Counted from the first letter of the stretch, positions 52,857 to 62,614 are shown. The stretch is DNA of 64,000 nucleotides from Micromonospora inositola (GCF_900090285.1 NZ_LT607754.1:4862001-4926000), one strand, 5' to 3'. Numbers and translations: made by a program. The notes: generated by a model from the sequence alone, not told the origin.

Positions 52857-54431
52857 TCAGCCGACCGCGGTCGGAGACGGCGGGGCGCTGCCGCCGCGGG
52901 GCGCCTCGGCGGTCATCAGCCGGACGATCTCCGCGCGGTCGGCCGCCGACGGCAGCCCCCACCCGGGCCGGTAGCCGTACACCTCGCGCAGCGGCGTGGA
53001 GGCGGTCCGGCCGTCGAGGATCTCCACCGCGTCGGTGTCGATCAGGCCCGGGTGCTCGACCCCGCAGGCCTCCGCGACCTTGACCAGGTCCCGGCGCAAG
53101 GTACGGAGGTAGTTGGCCGCGCGCACGGATTTCAGCGTCGGGTCGAGGCCCCGGGCCAGCCAGGGGTTCTGGGTGGCGACGCCGGTCGGGCAGGTGTCGG
53201 TGTGGCACTTCTGCGCCTGGATGCAGCCGATCGCCAGCATCGCCTCCCGGCCGACGTTGACCATGTCGCAGCCGAGCGCGAACGCGACGATCGCGTTGTC
53301 CGGCAGCCCCAGCTTGCCGCCGCCCACGAACACGGTCCGCTCGTGCAGATCCTTCTCGGCGAACGTCCGGTAGACCCGGGAGAAGCCCTGCTGGAACGGC
53401 AGCGACACCGAGTCGGTGAAGATCAGCGGCGCGGCGCCGGTGCCGCCCTCGCCGCCGTCGACGTTCACGAAGTCCACGCCCCGGCCGGTGTCCCGCATGA
53501 GCGCGGTCAGCTCGTCCCAGAAGCTCAGGTCGCCGACGGCGGACTTGATGCCGACCGGCAGGCCGGTCTCGGCCGCGAGCAGTTCCACCCAGTCGAGCAG
53601 GCTGTCGCAGTCGGAGAACTCGGCGTGCCGGGACGGGCTGACGCAGTCCTGACCCTGCGGGATGCCCCGGGTCGCGGCGATCTCCGCCGACACCTTCGCC
53701 CCGGGCAGCAGCCCGCCGAGGCTCGGCTTCGCCCCCTGGCTCAGCTTGATCTCCAACGCCCGCACGGGCGCGCCGGCCACCAGGTCCTTGAGCCGGTCCA
53801 GGCTGAACCGCCCCCGCTCGTCCCGGCACCCGAAGTACGCGGTGCCGAGCTGGAACACCAGGTCACCGCCGTTGCGGTGGTACGGCGACAGCCCGCCCTC
53901 GCCGGTGTTCTGCAGGCAGCCCGCCAGCGCGGCGCCCTTGTTGAGCGCCTCCACCGCCCGCCCGGACAGCGAACCGAAGCTCATCCCGGAGATGTTGACC
54001 ACCGATGCCGGCCGGAACGCCTTCGCCCGGCCCCGCGGCCCGCCGAGCACCTTGGCGCAGGGCAGCTCCACCTCGTGCCCGGCGGTCGGCGTCGACGGCG
54101 GCACCGCCCGGCCGAATGTCCGGTGCTTGATGATCGGATACCCGGGCGTGTACTCGATGTCGTTGTCCGTGCCGAAGCCGAAGTAGTTGTTCTCCTTCTT
54201 CGCCGAGGCGTAGATCCACCGTCGCTGGTCCCGGGTGAACGGCCGCTCCTCGTTGTTGCCGGCCACGATGTACTGCCGCAGCTCCGGACCGATGGCCTCC
54301 AGCAGGTAGCGGGCCCGCCCGATGACCGGGAAGTTGCGCAGCAACGCGTGGTCGCGTTGCAGCAGGTCGCGCGCGGCGAGGGCCGCGACGGCGGCGGAGA
54401 CGACGGGTACGGCGCGACGGGCCCAGTTCAT
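52857..54431 (-). CDS. FMN-binding glutamate synthase family protein
   Basis: The 524-residue protein has an N-terminal membrane-type segment (RRAVPVVSAAVAALAARDLL) and the FMN/Fe-S barrel of glutamate synthase large-subunit homologs: VVNISGMSFGSLSGRAVEAL, NTGEGGLSPYHRNGGDLVFQ, LEIKLSQGAKPSLGGLLPGA, VNVDGGEGGTGAAPLIFTDS and the Fe-S cysteines in IGCIQAQKCHTDTCPTG. No glutaminase domain is present. Substrate is unclear; some stand-alone members are thought to act in C1 or amine metabolism. It is divergent from the formate dehydrogenase operon, 135 bases away. Confidence 0.87.
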   Translation of the reverse strand: MNWARRAVPVVSAAVAALAARDLLQRDHALLRNFPVIGRARYLLEAIGPELRQYIVAGNNEERPFTRDQRRWIYASAKKENNYFGFGTDNDIEYTPGYPIIKHRTFGRAVPPSTPTAGHEVELPCAKVLGGPRGRAKAFRPASVVNISGMSFGSLSGRAVEALNKGAALAGCLQNTGEGGLSPYHRNGGDLVFQLGTAYFGCRDERGRFSLDRLKDLVAGAPVRALEIKLSQGAKPSLGGLLPGAKVSAEIAATRGIPQGQDCVSPSRHAEFSDCDSLLDWVELLAAETGLPVGIKSAVGDLSFWDELTALMRDTGRGVDFVNVDGGEGGTGAAPLIFTDSVSLPFQQGFSRVYRTFAEKDLHERTVFVGGGKLGLPDNAIVAFALGCDMVNVGREAMLAIGCIQAQKCHTDTCPTGVATQNPWLARGLDPTLKSVRAANYLRTLRRDLVKVAEACGVEHPGLIDTDAVEILDGRTASTPLREVYGYRPGWGLPSAADRAEIVRLMTAEAPRGGSAPPSPTAVG

Positions 54432-54566
54432 GCCCGCCTCTCTCCCCGTCCCGGCGGCGAGCGAAACTACCGGGCGGCCGGCCGCCCATCGCGCTGCGCC
54501 CGGCCGGCAACTCGCTTATTGTCGAACCGTTCGCGTTTTTATCCGTTTCGCCGGGAAGGTGCGGAT

Positions 54567-57500
54567 ATGGGGCTGCGCACGTGGATCGAGGGCTGGCCGG
54601 TCTACCGCCAGCTCACCGGCACCGACCCGCTCGGCCGCGGTGTCGCGGCCAAGTCCGCGCGCTCCATGTCGCTGACCGCCCGCACGGAGACCGCTGATTC
54701 GGTGGCCCGCTCGGTCTGCCCCTACTGCGCCGTGGGCTGCGGACAGCGGGTGTACGTCAAGGACGGGCAGGTCACCCAGATCGAGGGCGACCCGGACAGC
54801 CCCATCTCCCGGGGCCGGCTGTGCCCGAAGGGCTCGGCGAGCAAGAACTACGTGACCAGCGAGCTGCGCCAGCAGAAGGTGCTCTACCGCCGCCCGTACG
54901 GCACCGATTGGGAGGAGCTGGACCTCGACACGGCGATGAACATGATCGCCGATCGGGTGCTGGCGGCCCGCGACGAGACCTGGGAGGACGTCGACGACCA
55001 GGGCCGCCCGCTGAACCGGACGCTGGGCATCTCCAGCCTGGGCGGGGCGACGCTGGACAACGAGGAGAACTACCTCATCAAGAAGCTGTTCACCGCGATG
55101 GGGGCACTCCAGATCGAGAACCAGGCCCGGATTTGACACTCCGCCACCGTCCCCGGTCTGGGGACCAGCTTCGGTCGCGGCGGCGCCACCGACTTCCAGC
55201 AGGACCTGATCAACTCGGACTGCGTCATCATCCAGGGCTCCAACATGGCCGAGGCCCACCCGGTCGGGTTCCAGTGGGTGATGGAGGCGAAGAAGCGCGG
55301 CGCCAAGGTCTTCCACGTCGACCCGCGGTTCACCCGGACCAGCGCGCTGGCCGACACGTATGTGCCGATCCGGGCCGGCACGGACATCGCCCTGCTCGGC
55401 GGGGTGGTCCGGTACATCCTGGAGAACGAGCTCGACTTCCGTGACTACGTGGTCGCCTACACCAACGCGGCGACGATCCTCACCGAGGACTACCGGGACA
55501 CCGAGGATCTGGACGGGATCTTCTCCGGCTTCAAGCGAGACAACGCCAGTTACGACCAGACGAGCTGGCAGTACGAAGGGCACGAGCGCAACGGCGCGGT
55601 GCGCGACACCGAGACCCAGCGGGAAACCGCGGCCGGGTTGGAGCACGAGTCGCACGGTGCACCGCTCGGCGGGAAGGTCGAGCGGGACGAGACGCTGCGG
55701 CATCCGCGATGCGTCTACCAGATCCTCAAGCGCCACTACGCCCGGTACACGCCGGAGATGGTGGAGCGGGTGTGCGGCATCCCGCAGGAGAAGTTCCTGG
55801 AGCTGGCGCGCGCCTGGACGGAGAACTCCGGCCGGGACCGGACCAGCATGCTCGTCTATTCGGTGGGCTGGACGCAGCACACCGTGGGCGTGCAGTACAT
55901 CCGCACGGGGGCGATCATCCAACTGCTGCTGGGCAACGTGGGCCGACCGGGTGGGGGCATCCTGGCGCTGCGTGGGCACGCCAGCATCCAGGGCTCGACG
56001 GACATCCCGACGTTGTTCAACCTGCTGCCCGGCTATCTGCCGATGCCGCACCACGCCGACCACCCGACGTTCGACGAGTGGGTGGACAGCATCCGGCACC
56101 CCGGGCAGAAGGGCTTCTGGGGCAACTCGCGGGCCTTCGCGGCCAGCCTGCTCAAGGCGTACTGGGGTGACGCGGCGACGCCGGAGAACGACTTCTGCTA
56201 CGGCTACCTGCCCCGGATGACCGGCGACCACGGGACGTACCAGCAGGTGCTGAACATGATCGACGGCAAGGTCAAGGGCTACTTCCTGCTCGGTCAGAAC
56301 CCGGCGGTCGGCTCGGCGCACGGCAGGGCCCAGCGGCTGGGCATGGCCAACCTGGACTGGTTGGTGGTCCGCGACCTGTTCCTGATCGAGAGCGCGACGT
56401 TCTGGAAGAACGCCCCGGAGATCGAGACCGGCGAGATCGTGACCGACCAGTGCCGCACCGAGGTCTTCTTCCTGCCCGCCGCGTCGCATGTGGAGAAGGA
56501 GGGCACCTTCACCCAGACCCAGCGGCTGCTGCAGTGGCGGGAGAAGGCCCTCGACCCGCCGGGCGACGCGCGCTCCGAGCTGTGGTTCTTCTACCACCTC
56601 GGACGCATGATCCGGGAACGGCTGGCGGACTCGACCCGGCCGCGCGATCGGGCGCTGCTCGACCTCGCCTGGGACTACCCGACGCACGGCGACAAGGCGG
56701 AGCCGAGCGCCGAGGCGGTGTTGAAGGAGATCAACGGCTACGAGGTGGCCACCGGCCGGCCGTTGTCGATGTTCACCGAGCTGAAAGACGACGGCTCCAC
56801 GGTCGGCGGGTGCTGGATCTACTGCGGGGTGTTCGCCGACGGGGTCAACCAGGCCGCCCGCCGCAAGCCCGGCTCCGAGCAGACCTGGGTGGCCCCGGAG
56901 TGGGGCTGGGCCTGGCCGGCCAACCGCCGGATCCTCTACAACCGCGCCTCGGCCGACCCGGGCGGCAGACCGTGGAGCGAGCGGAAGAAGTACGTCTGGT
57001 GGGACCCGGAGAAGGGCGAGTGGACAGGCTACGACGTGCCGGACTTCGAAAGGAAGAAGCCGCCGTCCTATCGGCCGCCGGAGGGCGCCGCGGGCATCGA
57101 GGGGATCGCCGGCGACGACGCGTTCATCATGCAGGGCGACGGCAAAGGCTGGCTGTACGCGCCGACCGGGGTGCTCGACGGGCCGATGCCCACCCACTAC
57201 GAGCCGGCCGAGTCGCCGGTGCGCAACCCGCTCTACAGCCAGCAGGCCAACCCGACCCGCAAGGTCTACACGCACCCGATCAATGTGCTCAACCCGAGCC
57301 CGCCGGAGCCGCACAGCGAGGTCTTCCCGTACGTCTTCACGGTCAGCCGGCTCACCGAGCACCACACGGCGGGCGGCATGAGCCGAACCGTGAAACACCT
57401 CGCCGAACTGCAGCCGGAGATGTTCGTCGAGGTGTCGCCGGAGCTGGCGGTCGAACGGGGGCTGACTCACCTGGGCTGGGCCCATGTCGTCAGCACGCGC

Positions 57501-57842
57501 GCGGCCATCGAGGCGCGCGTCACGGTGACCGACCGGCTCACCCCGCTGCGGGTCGACGACCGGATCATCCATCAGATCTGGCTGCCGTACCACTGGGGAT
57601 ATGAGGGCCTCAGCCGGGGCGACTCGGCCAACGACCTGTTCGGGATCACGCTCGACCCCAATGTGCTGATCCAGGAGAGCAAGGTCGGCACCTGCGACAT
57701 CCGGCCCGGTCGGCGGCCGCGGGGCCGGGAGTTGCTGGACCTCGTCGCCGACTACCGGCGGCGGTCGGGGGAGCTTGCCCCGCACTACCCGCCGATCGTC
57801 ACGACCAAGACCGTCGCCGGCGGCGGCGACCAGGAGGCCTGA
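54567..57842 (+). CDS. fdh: Formate dehydrogenase, selenocysteine-containing catalytic subunit
   Basis: Read through the TGA at 55134-55136 as selenocysteine, the gene gives 1,091 residues with Sec at 190. The N-terminal [4Fe-4S] ligands are in VCPYCAVGCGQRVYV and RGRLCPKGSASKNYV. The Sec lies in the family motif (NQARI-U-HSATVPGLGTSFGRGG). Later parts are molybdopterin/tungstopterin-binding: VIIQGSNMAEAHPVGFQWVM, GRPGGGILALRGHASIQGST, and the C-terminal SRLTEHHTAGGMSRTV. No twin-arginine signal is seen, so it should act in the cytoplasm, unlike E. coli FdnG. ATG 54567 follows GGAAGG. It oxidises formate to CO2 and passes electrons to the next two gene products. Confidence 0.93.
55134..55172 (+). 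promoter_or_regulatory. Selenocysteine codon (TGA) and bacterial SECIS hairpin
   Basis: The in-frame TGA (55134-55136) is followed 12 bases later by a stem GUCCCC (55149-55154) / GGGGAC (55160-55165) with loop GGUCU. In E. coli fdhF the SECIS loop also carries GGUCU at the same distance from UGA. SelB should bind here. It implies selA, selB, selC and selD elsewhere in the genome. Confidence 0.88.
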
Positions 57843-57845
57843 TCG

Positions 57846-58892
57846 ATGGTCCACGCCAACAGCCTGTACGGCCCGGTGGACCCGGCGCCCGACGCCGGGT
57901 ACGAAGACGCCCCACCGCGGATGGGGTTCTTCACCGACACCAGCGTCTGCATCGGGTGCAAGGCCTGCGAGGTGGCCTGCAAGGAATGGAACCTGGTCCC
58001 CGAGAGCGGGTTCGACCTGCTGGGCATGTCGTACGACAACACCGGGGCGCTCACCGCCAACTCGTGGCGGCACGTCGCCTTCATCGAGCAGCCGCGTTCG
58101 GTCGGCTGGGCGACCCCGGCGTTCGAAGGCACCCCGGCCGGGCCGCCGGTCAGCCCGGCCACGGCGGCGATCGCCGCTGACACCGCCACCGACACCGGAA
58201 CCAGGCCCGGTCTGGAGCCATCACCCGCCCCCGCCGCCGCAGCCCGGATGGCCGGCGGACCGGAACTCCTCGGCATGCCCGGCTCCGAGCCGCCTGGCCG
58301 GTCCAGCGGCGTCGAGGAACGCACCGACTTCCGCTGGCTGATGATGTCCGACGTCTGCAAGCACTGCACCCACGCCGCCTGCCTGGACGTCTGCCCGACG
58401 GGGTCGCTGTTTCGCACCGAGTTCGGCACCGTGGTGGTGCAGGAGGACATCTGCAACGGCTGCGGCTACTGCATCTCCGCCTGCCCGTACGGGGTGATCG
58501 ACCAGCGCAAGAGCGACGGTCGGGCCTGGAAGTGCACGCTGTGCTACGACCGGATCGGCGCGGGGAAGACCCCGGCCTGCGCCCAGGCGTGCCCGACCGA
58601 GTCGATCCAGTACGGGCCGCTCGACGAGTTGCGCGAACGCGCCCAGGCGCGGGTCGAGCGGCTGCACGCCGAGGGCGTGCCGGAGGCGCGGCTCTACGGC
58701 GAGGACCCCAACGACGGCGTCGGCGGCGACGGGGCGTTCTTCCTGCTCCTCGACGAGCCCGAGGTCTACGGCCTGCCGCCGGACCCGATCGTGACCACCC
58801 GCGACCTGCCGGCCATGTGGCGGCGGGCCGGCCTGGCGGCGTTGACGATGGCCGGCGCGGTGGCGGTCGCGTTCATCGGCGGGCGGCCATGA
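57846..58892 (+). CDS. Formate dehydrogenase iron-sulfur subunit
   Basis: The 348-residue protein carries four ferredoxin-type [4Fe-4S] clusters: SVCIGCKACEVACKEWN, DVCKHCTHAACLDVCPTGSL, DICNGCGYCISACPYG and KCTLCYDRIGAGKTPACAQA then CPTE. A C-terminal segment (LAALTMAGAVAVAFIGG) could anchor it in the membrane. It relays electrons from the catalytic subunit to NrfD/quinone. Between the first and second clusters is an unusual Pro/Ala-rich insert (about residues 92-155) not needed for the fold. ATG 57846 follows the fdh stop by three bases, and its stop overlaps the nrfD-type start. Confidence 0.92.
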   Translation: MVHANSLYGPVDPAPDAGYEDAPPRMGFFTDTSVCIGCKACEVACKEWNLVPESGFDLLGMSYDNTGALTANSWRHVAFIEQPRSVGWATPAFEGTPAGPPVSPATAAIAADTATDTGTRPGLEPSPAPAAAARMAGGPELLGMPGSEPPGRSSGVEERTDFRWLMMSDVCKHCTHAACLDVCPTGSLFRTEFGTVVVQEDICNGCGYCISACPYGVIDQRKSDGRAWKCTLCYDRIGAGKTPACAQACPTESIQYGPLDELRERAQARVERLHAEGVPEARLYGEDPNDGVGGDGAFFLLLDEPEVYGLPPDPIVTTRDLPAMWRRAGLAALTMAGAVAVAFIGGRP

Positions 58893-59992
58893 CCGACGCC
58901 ACCCCCGACGGGCCGGGCGAGCCGGTCGGCGCCCGGTTCCGAAAGTTCCAGGCCGGCCTCGACCAGCCCGACGATGGACACCCTCCTCGCCAGCCCGGCC
59001 CGGGTCCGGCGAGCGGCCGGCGCGGGGGCGGCGAACAACTCACCGTGCCGCCCGTCGGTTTCACCTCCTACTACGGCCGGCCGATCCTCAAGGCGCCGGT
59101 GTGGAAGCACGACATCGCGGCCTACCTCTTCACCGGTGGCCTCGCCGCCGGCAGCGCGTTGGTCGCCGCGGGCGCCCAGCTGACCGGGCGGCCCGGGCTG
59201 CGCCGGGTGGGGCGCTGGACGGCCCTCGGAGGAATCGGTGCCAGCACGTACTTCCTGGTCCACGACCTCGGGCGGCCGACCCGGTTCCATCACATGCTGC
59301 GGGTGGCCAAGCTGACCTCGCCGATGTCGGTGGGCACCTGGATCCTCGCCGCGTTCGGGCCGGCCGCCGGCGTGGCCGCGGCGGCCGAACTCGCGCCGCT
59401 GTTACCGCGTCGCGGCGTGCTCGGGCTCGCCCGCCGGGTGGCGCCGCCGGTCGGCAACGTCGCCAACCTGGTCGCCGCGGCTGCCGCGCCGGCGCTGGCC
59501 ACCTACACCGGGGTGCTGCTCGCCGACACCGCCGTACCGTCCTGGCACGACGCCTACCCGCAGCTGCCGGTCGTCTTCGCCGGCAGCGCGCTCGCCGCCG
59601 CGTCCGGGGTCGGGCTGATCGCGGCGCCGGCCGCGGAAACCGCCCCGGTCCGGCGGCTCGCCCTGGCCGCCGCCGCCGTCGAACTGGTCGGCGGCCACCG
59701 ATTGGAGCGGATGGGACTGACCAGCGAGCCCTATCGAGTCGGTCGCAGCGGCCGACTGGTACGGGCGGGACGGGCGCTGCTCGCCGCCGGCGTCGTCGGG
59801 GCGCTGCTCGGCCGACGCAGCCGGGTCGCGTCGGCAATCTCCGGCGCTGCCCTGCTGGCGTCGTCCGTCGCTACCCGGTTCGGCGTCTTCGAAGCGGGCA
59901 TGGCGTCGGCGCGTGATCCGAAATACACGGTCGTGCCGCAACGAGAGCGGCGTGACAACGGGGGCCGGTCGCCGGCCGGGAAACGGGAGTAA
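58889..59992 (+). CDS. NrfD/PsrC family membrane subunit
   Basis: The 367-residue protein has a disordered Pro/Gly-rich N-terminus, then the conserved SYYGRPILKAPVWKHDIAAY and LFTGGLAAGSALVAAGAQLT. Eight or so membrane segments follow, including STYFLVHDLGRPTRFHHMLR then VAKLTSPMSVGTWILAAFGP, a hallmark of NrfD quinone-site proteins. In this complex it would reduce menaquinone with electrons from formate and may contribute to proton translocation. The ATG at 58889 overlaps the Fe-S gene stop (ATGA). The operon order fdh-FeS-nrfD is common in actinobacteria, replacing the cytochrome b subunit FdnI. Confidence 0.9.
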   Translation: MTDATPDGPGEPVGARFRKFQAGLDQPDDGHPPRQPGPGPASGRRGGGEQLTVPPVGFTSYYGRPILKAPVWKHDIAAYLFTGGLAAGSALVAAGAQLTGRPGLRRVGRWTALGGIGASTYFLVHDLGRPTRFHHMLRVAKLTSPMSVGTWILAAFGPAAGVAAAAELAPLLPRRGVLGLARRVAPPVGNVANLVAAAAAPALATYTGVLLADTAVPSWHDAYPQLPVVFAGSALAAASGVGLIAAPAAETAPVRRLALAAAAVELVGGHRLERMGLTSEPYRVGRSGRLVRAGRALLAAGVVGALLGRRSRVASAISGAALLASSVATRFGVFEAGMASARDPKYTVVPQRERRDNGGRSPAGKRE

Positions 59993-60041
59993 CTCAGGCA
60001 CCGGCGCCAGCCCGTGAGCCGATAAACGGGGGATTCAGCTC

Positions 60042-61328
60042 ATGGCCCACACAGCGAGTGATCCGGGAAGATCCACACCGACGCGGGGCCGATGGGGCCT
60101 CGTCGTCGCCGCAGTGCTCGTCCAACTCGCGCTCGGCGCGGTGTACGCGTGGAGCGTGTTCAACAAGCCGCTTCAGCAGGAGTTCGGGTGGAGCAAGGCA
60201 GAGGCGGTGCTGCCGTTCGAGGTGGCGATCGGGACGATCTTCATCGGCAGCCTGATCGGCGGCCGGATCCAGGACCGTCGCGGGCCACGACCGGTCGCCC
60301 TGGGCGGCGGGGTGCTCTACGCGGTCGGCAACATGCTGGCGTCGCTCACGTCGTCGTCCGACCAGCTCTGGCTGCTGGTGCTCACCTACGGCGTGATGGG
60401 CGGGATCGGGTTGGGGGCCGCCTACATCACCCCGATCGCGATGCTCGCCAAATGGTTTCCGGACCGGCGTGGCCTGATCACCGGCATCGCCGTCGCCGGG
60501 TTCGGGTTCGGCGCGGTGATCGTCGCGCCGGTGGCGAAATCCCTGCTCAACGGCACCAGCCACAAGCCGAGCGTGTTCCTGCCCCTGGGCATCGCCTACC
60601 TGATCGCGATCCTGCTCGGGGCGTCCTTCTTCCGGAACCCGCCATCCGGCTACCAGGTGCCCGGATTCACCCCGACGGTCGGCGGCCGCGCCGTTGCGGG
60701 TACCCGCGTCTACACCCTCGGCGAGGCGCTGCGTACGCCGCAGTGGTATCTGCTCACCGGGATCCTCGCCCTCAACGTCGCCTGCGGGATCGCGCTGATC
60801 TCCCAGGCGTCCGACGCTGCCCAGGCCATCACCGGAGCGAGCGCGGCGACCGCCGCCACGCTGGTCGGCATCCTCGGACTGTTCAACGGCGCCGGCCGGG
60901 TGGTCTGGGCGTGGCTGTCCGACCGCACCGGCCGGATGCAAGCGTTCATCGGGATGCTCGTGTTGCAGGCGATCTGCTTCTTCATCCTGCCGCACGCCAC
61001 GGCGATCGCGCTCTTCGCGGTACTCGCCGCGCTGATCTACCTCGCGTACGGCGGAGGCTTCGGGACGATGCCGGCAACCGCCGCCGACTATTTCGGCACA
61101 CCGAACGCAGGTGCCGTGTACGGCGCGATGATCGTGGCCTGGAGCATCGGGGGAGTGACAGGCCCGCTGGTCACGGCCCTGCTCTACGAGGCCAGCGGCA
61201 AGCACTACACCGTGCCGTTCACGGTCATCGCGGTCGTCGCCCTCGTCGCCCTGATTCTGCCGCCGATCACCCGGATGCCGAGCGAACCGGGCCGGCCGCG
61301 GCCGCACAACGAGGTCACCGGTCCCTGA
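60042..61328 (+). CDS. OFA family (oxalate/formate antiporter) MFS transporter
   Basis: The 428-residue protein has 12 membrane segments. It shows the OFA-type features VQLALGAVYAWSVFNKPLQQ and EFGWSKAEAVLPFEVAIGTI in TM1-TM2, GGRIQDRRGPRPVALGGGVL (motif A), GIGLGAAYITPIAMLAKWFP then DRRGLITGIAVAGFGFGAVI, and VVWAWLSDRTGRMQAFIGML in the second half. The position 49 bases after the formate dehydrogenase genes suggests formate or oxalate import/exchange feeding that enzyme. Direct evidence for the substrate is lacking. The 3' end overlaps the convergent PARG-like gene by 14 bases. Confidence 0.88.
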   Translation: MAHTASDPGRSTPTRGRWGLVVAAVLVQLALGAVYAWSVFNKPLQQEFGWSKAEAVLPFEVAIGTIFIGSLIGGRIQDRRGPRPVALGGGVLYAVGNMLASLTSSSDQLWLLVLTYGVMGGIGLGAAYITPIAMLAKWFPDRRGLITGIAVAGFGFGAVIVAPVAKSLLNGTSHKPSVFLPLGIAYLIAILLGASFFRNPPSGYQVPGFTPTVGGRAVAGTRVYTLGEALRTPQWYLLTGILALNVACGIALISQASDAAQAITGASAATAATLVGILGLFNGAGRVVWAWLSDRTGRMQAFIGMLVLQAICFFILPHATAIALFAVLAALIYLAYGGGFGTMPATAADYFGTPNAGAVYGAMIVAWSIGGVTGPLVTALLYEASGKHYTVPFTVIAVVALVALILPPITRMPSEPGRPRPHNEVTGP

Positions 61329-62145
61329 GCTCGGTCGGCGCGGCGCCGAAGCGGGCGGCGAAGGCGGCATGGATCGGGCCGTCGGCCCGGTCGAGCACCG
61401 CGAAGGTCACCTGGTCGAACCAGGCGGCCGCGTCGGCGAGGGCGAGCGCGAACGCCTCCGCCACGGTGTCCGGGTCGTTGCGGAACACCCCGCAACCCCA
61501 CGCGCCGAGCACCAGCCGCCGGTGGCCGTGCGCGGCGGCGACCGCGAGGACCCGGCGCGCCCGGGTACGCAGCACCGGCGCCACCCGCTCGACGTCGGCG
61601 GCCTGGTTGCGCAGCACCGCCCCCGCGTTGGGGGCGGCGGCGGTCAGGAACGACACCTCATGGGCGGCATCGAGGAGCCGTCCCCTGTCGTCGCGGAAGA
61701 CCGGCACCCGGGGCGAGTGGATGACCCGGTCGCTGTAGAGCAGGTCCCGCTGTTCGCGGTGGAACTCGTAGAACTCGCCGACGGCGGTGAGGCACGGGAA
61801 CAACGCGGAGGCGCGGGCCAGGCTCTCCTCCTGGGCCTGCGCCCCGGTGCGGAAACCACCGCCCGGGTTCTTCGCCGAGGCGAAGACCAGCGCGGCGACC
61901 TCGCCGTCCTCGGCGAGCCGCCGGGCGGCGACCAGGGTGCTCTCCCGGGTCACCTCGACGGCGGGCGGGTGACCGCTGGCCGGCGGGGTGGGCAGCCGGT
62001 CGTCGGGCAGGTGCAGGCGGGTGCCGGCGACGGCGGCGCGTACCCGGTCCGCGAGGTCGACTGTCTCACCGCGGCTGTTCGCGTAGCGGCCGGCGTCGAG
62101 GACGTCCAGGGTGTCGCGGGCGATCGCCCGCAGCCGCGTACTCAT
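61315..62145 (-). CDS. TIGR02452 family protein (bacterial PARG-type macrodomain)
   Basis: The 276-residue protein has the microbial PARG fold. An N-terminal helical lid (RLRAIARDTLDVLDAGRYAN) is followed by the catalytic loop VFASAKNPGGGFRTGAQAQE then ESLARASALFPCL. This matches the bacterial PARG signature GGG-x(6-8)-Q-E-E, with both glutamates present. GHRRLVLGAWGCGVFRNDPD is the second ADP-ribose contact. It should remove ADP-ribose or poly-ADP-ribose from targets in the cytoplasm. ATG 62145 is preferred; an in-frame start at 62181 adds 12 residues. No ADP-ribosyltransferase gene is in the window. Confidence 0.88.
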   Translation of the reverse strand: MSTRLRAIARDTLDVLDAGRYANSRGETVDLADRVRAAVAGTRLHLPDDRLPTPPASGHPPAVEVTRESTLVAARRLAEDGEVAALVFASAKNPGGGFRTGAQAQEESLARASALFPCLTAVGEFYEFHREQRDLLYSDRVIHSPRVPVFRDDRGRLLDAAHEVSFLTAAAPNAGAVLRNQAADVERVAPVLRTRARRVLAVAAAHGHRRLVLGAWGCGVFRNDPDTVAEAFALALADAAAWFDQVTFAVLDRADGPIHAAFAARFGAAPTELRDR

Positions 62146-62187
62146 GATGGGCGATTGTGCGCCGTCGTCGGGCGGTGCCACGACCGG

Positions 62188-62583
62188 TTATCCGGCCGGG
62201 AGGTGTTGGACGAGCTGGATCGGGTTGCCGTCCGGGTCGGCGGTCCAGGCGATCAGCAACCGGTCGAGCCAGATGTGCGGCGCCGCGAGGGCGGGCGCGC
62301 CGTCGGCGGTCACCTTCGCGTACGCGGCGGCGGTGTCGTCGGTCCAGAGGATGACCGCCGCGCGCTGACCGGACGGGACGGGGTCCAGGCCGTGGTCGTC
62401 GCGGGTCGAGGCGACGGAGGCGATGCCGATCCGGTAGCCCTCGAGGGTGAGGTCGACGTGGATCGGCTCGCCCTCGGCGGGCACCCGGAAGGTCTCGGTG
62501 AACCCGAGCTTCGCGTAGAAGGCCGCCGCCCGGGTGACGTCCTCGCTGAACAGGATGACCTGGGGGCTGCGGAACATCGACAC
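62188..62583 (-). CDS. VOC family protein (bleomycin-resistance/glyoxalase fold)
   Basis: The 131-residue protein reads MFRSPQVILFSEDVTRAAAF then YAKLGFTETFRVP, and VDLTLEGYRIGIASVASTRD, in the first beta-alpha module. The second is AAVILWTDDTAAAYAKVTAD with WTADPDGNPIQLVQHL. Reaction unknown. The start is GTG 62583 (AGGG eight bases upstream) or ATG 62577. It lies between the PARG-like gene and dinB, all on the same strand. The 31-base gap to dinB suggests co-transcription, so LexA control may extend to it. Confidence 0.82.
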   Translation of the reverse strand: MSMFRSPQVILFSEDVTRAAAFYAKLGFTETFRVPAEGEPIHVDLTLEGYRIGIASVASTRDDHGLDPVPSGQRAAVILWTDDTAAAYAKVTADGAPALAAPHIWLDRLLIAWTADPDGNPIQLVQHLPAG

Positions 62584-62614
62584 GCGTGGACCCTACAACG
62601 CCCGGTCGGGGCGG

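Noticed and set aside
55134..55136. TGA as a true stop splitting the formate dehydrogenase into two genes
   Set aside because: The family active site requires Sec or Cys exactly here, the downstream frame continues the protein, and a SECIS hairpin follows at the right distance.
54516..58073. A 1,185-codon minus-strand open frame over the formate dehydrogenase gene
   Set aside because: It is fully antisense to fdh, has shadow-frame composition and no recognisable domain.
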